A DNA stretch of 64,000 nucleotides, from assembly GCA_035578905.1 (NCBI GenBank), contig JAQJVL010000001.1, positions 8,878,711-8,942,710 of the forward strand, written 5' to 3'. Below are positions 63,183 through 64,000 of this stretch, piece by piece. Every line of letters starts with the position of its first letter. Position 1 is the stretch's first letter. Below the pieces are notes generated by a model. The model saw only the letters and a list, made by a program, of their open reading frames with translations, had not been told where the DNA came from and did no database searches. The stretch comes from Stictocephala bisonia. Lineage: Eukaryota; Arthropoda; Insecta; Hemiptera; Membracidae. The position numbers and the translations under genes are program-made.

Positions 63183-64000
63183 AACAAATTCAAATTCTTT
63201 TATTAACTCATTACATCTTATAAAAGTACACAGTACCAAGACAGGAGTTTTGTCATAATATTGTAGTCATTTATCCACTAGTCAAAAATACATTGATATA
63301 ATTAATATAACATGCTTAAACAATCTAACAATAATTCAACAATAATAAGACCATATATAAAAGTCAACAATACTAAAACTTCAACAATAATAATAAATAC
63401 ATTGATATAATTAATATAACATGCTTAAACAATCTAACAATAATTTAACAATAACAAGACCATATATAAAAGTCAACAATACTAAAACTTCAACAATAAT
63501 AATAAATACATTTTATATATAACCAAGATTAAAACTGTTTTAATCAATACAATAACCATAACAAATTAAACGCATAAAACCAACTTTAAAACACTTAGAA
63601 ACAACTATCATGAGAGACTAGAGTTATCAGCTCAAATATTAATCATTTATAAACTCATTTATTCCATAGTAGGCCTTTGCTATCAACATGCGTTTGATCT
63701 GCTCTCTGAACTTTCTTTGGCAAACTGATGGGCATTTTATGTTATCAGGCAGTTTATTATAAAGTTTAATTCCCATGTAGTAAATACCCTTTTCTAAGGC
63801 AGAGGTATTATGTTGGGGGTAGATAAGGAGATATCTATTTCTTGTACTGTAATGATGTTCAGATTTTTTCTTGTGAATACCATTTTAGGTTATCTCTCAC
63901 ATGACACAAAACTTCAAAAATGTAAAGGCTAGGTGCTGTTAGAATTTCTAAATTTCTAAAAATGTCTTTACATGAATATCTAGGAGGTTTGGATGTCATT
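63183..64000 (-). mobile_element. Non-LTR retrotransposon 3' end, runs off the window
   Basis: On the minus strand, with frameshifts: RYSCKDIFRNLEI, LTAPSLYIFEVL and LYNKLPDNIKCPS, the C-terminus of a CR1/Jockey-type RT, then a UTR ending GTTAATAAAAGAATTTGAAT. The 5' part lies beyond 64000. Confidence 0.78.
63287..63504. repeat. 109-bp tandem duplication in the retrotransposon 3' UTR
   Basis: Two copies starting AATACATTGATATAATTAAT at 63287 and 63396, almost identical. Confidence 0.95.

Overview
This window comes from an arthropod nuclear genome, most likely an insect. The DNA is AT-rich and gene-poor. It contains GT-AG introns many kilobases long, interstitial (TTAGG)n telomere-type arrays, and a dense mix of insect-type transposons: Tc1/mariner, piggyBac, hAT, pogo-like and CR1/Jockey- and RTE-like non-LTR elements. 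Nothing looks prokaryotic. The species cannot be named from the sequence alone.

The only host gene I can support lies on the minus strand and covers almost the whole window, about 63.1 kb down to about 6.0 kb. No long ORF marks it. It appears as 17 to 18 short exons of 46 to 188 bp whose splice phases chain together, giving about 750 to 780 C-terminal residues. The 5' part lies beyond the right edge. The exons encode a PH-like segment, a four-cysteine CxxC pair, a low-complexity linker and a second PH-like segment. This order resembles STK11IP (LKB1-interacting protein), but that identification is tentative. The last two exons are the least certain.

Region by region: 1-6.0 kb is intergenic, with a tRNA-derived SINE and a hAT element with an exact 8-bp target duplication. 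6-12.4 kb holds the gene 3' end, an inverted-repeat element split by a piggyBac MITE, a truncated retrotransposon with 38-bp flanking duplications, and a second hAT element. 12.4-22.8 kb has exons, interstitial telomeric arrays, a nearly intact mariner-superfamily element and an array built on a 36-bp unit. 22.8-34.5 kb has exons, nested CR1/Jockey fragments, pogo-like and piggyBac MITEs. 34.5-48.9 kb is a giant intron with 83/91-bp satellite DNA, a pogo-like element carrying a nested retrotransposon, and a nearly intact 2.9-kb piggyBac. 48.9-55 kb has exons among shattered mariner, piggyBac and RTE-like relics and one full-length dead mariner that ends 11 bp from a splice donor. 55-64 kb has exons, an inverted and a direct ~120-bp satellite, a CR1/Jockey RT element, and a piggyBac MITE that splits a coding exon.

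The most notable observations are the piggyBac insertion inside a coding exon, a dispersed 36-bp G-quadruplex-prone repeat that flips orientation and interrupts unrelated sequences like a foldback element, and the layered nesting of transposons that gives relative insertion ages.
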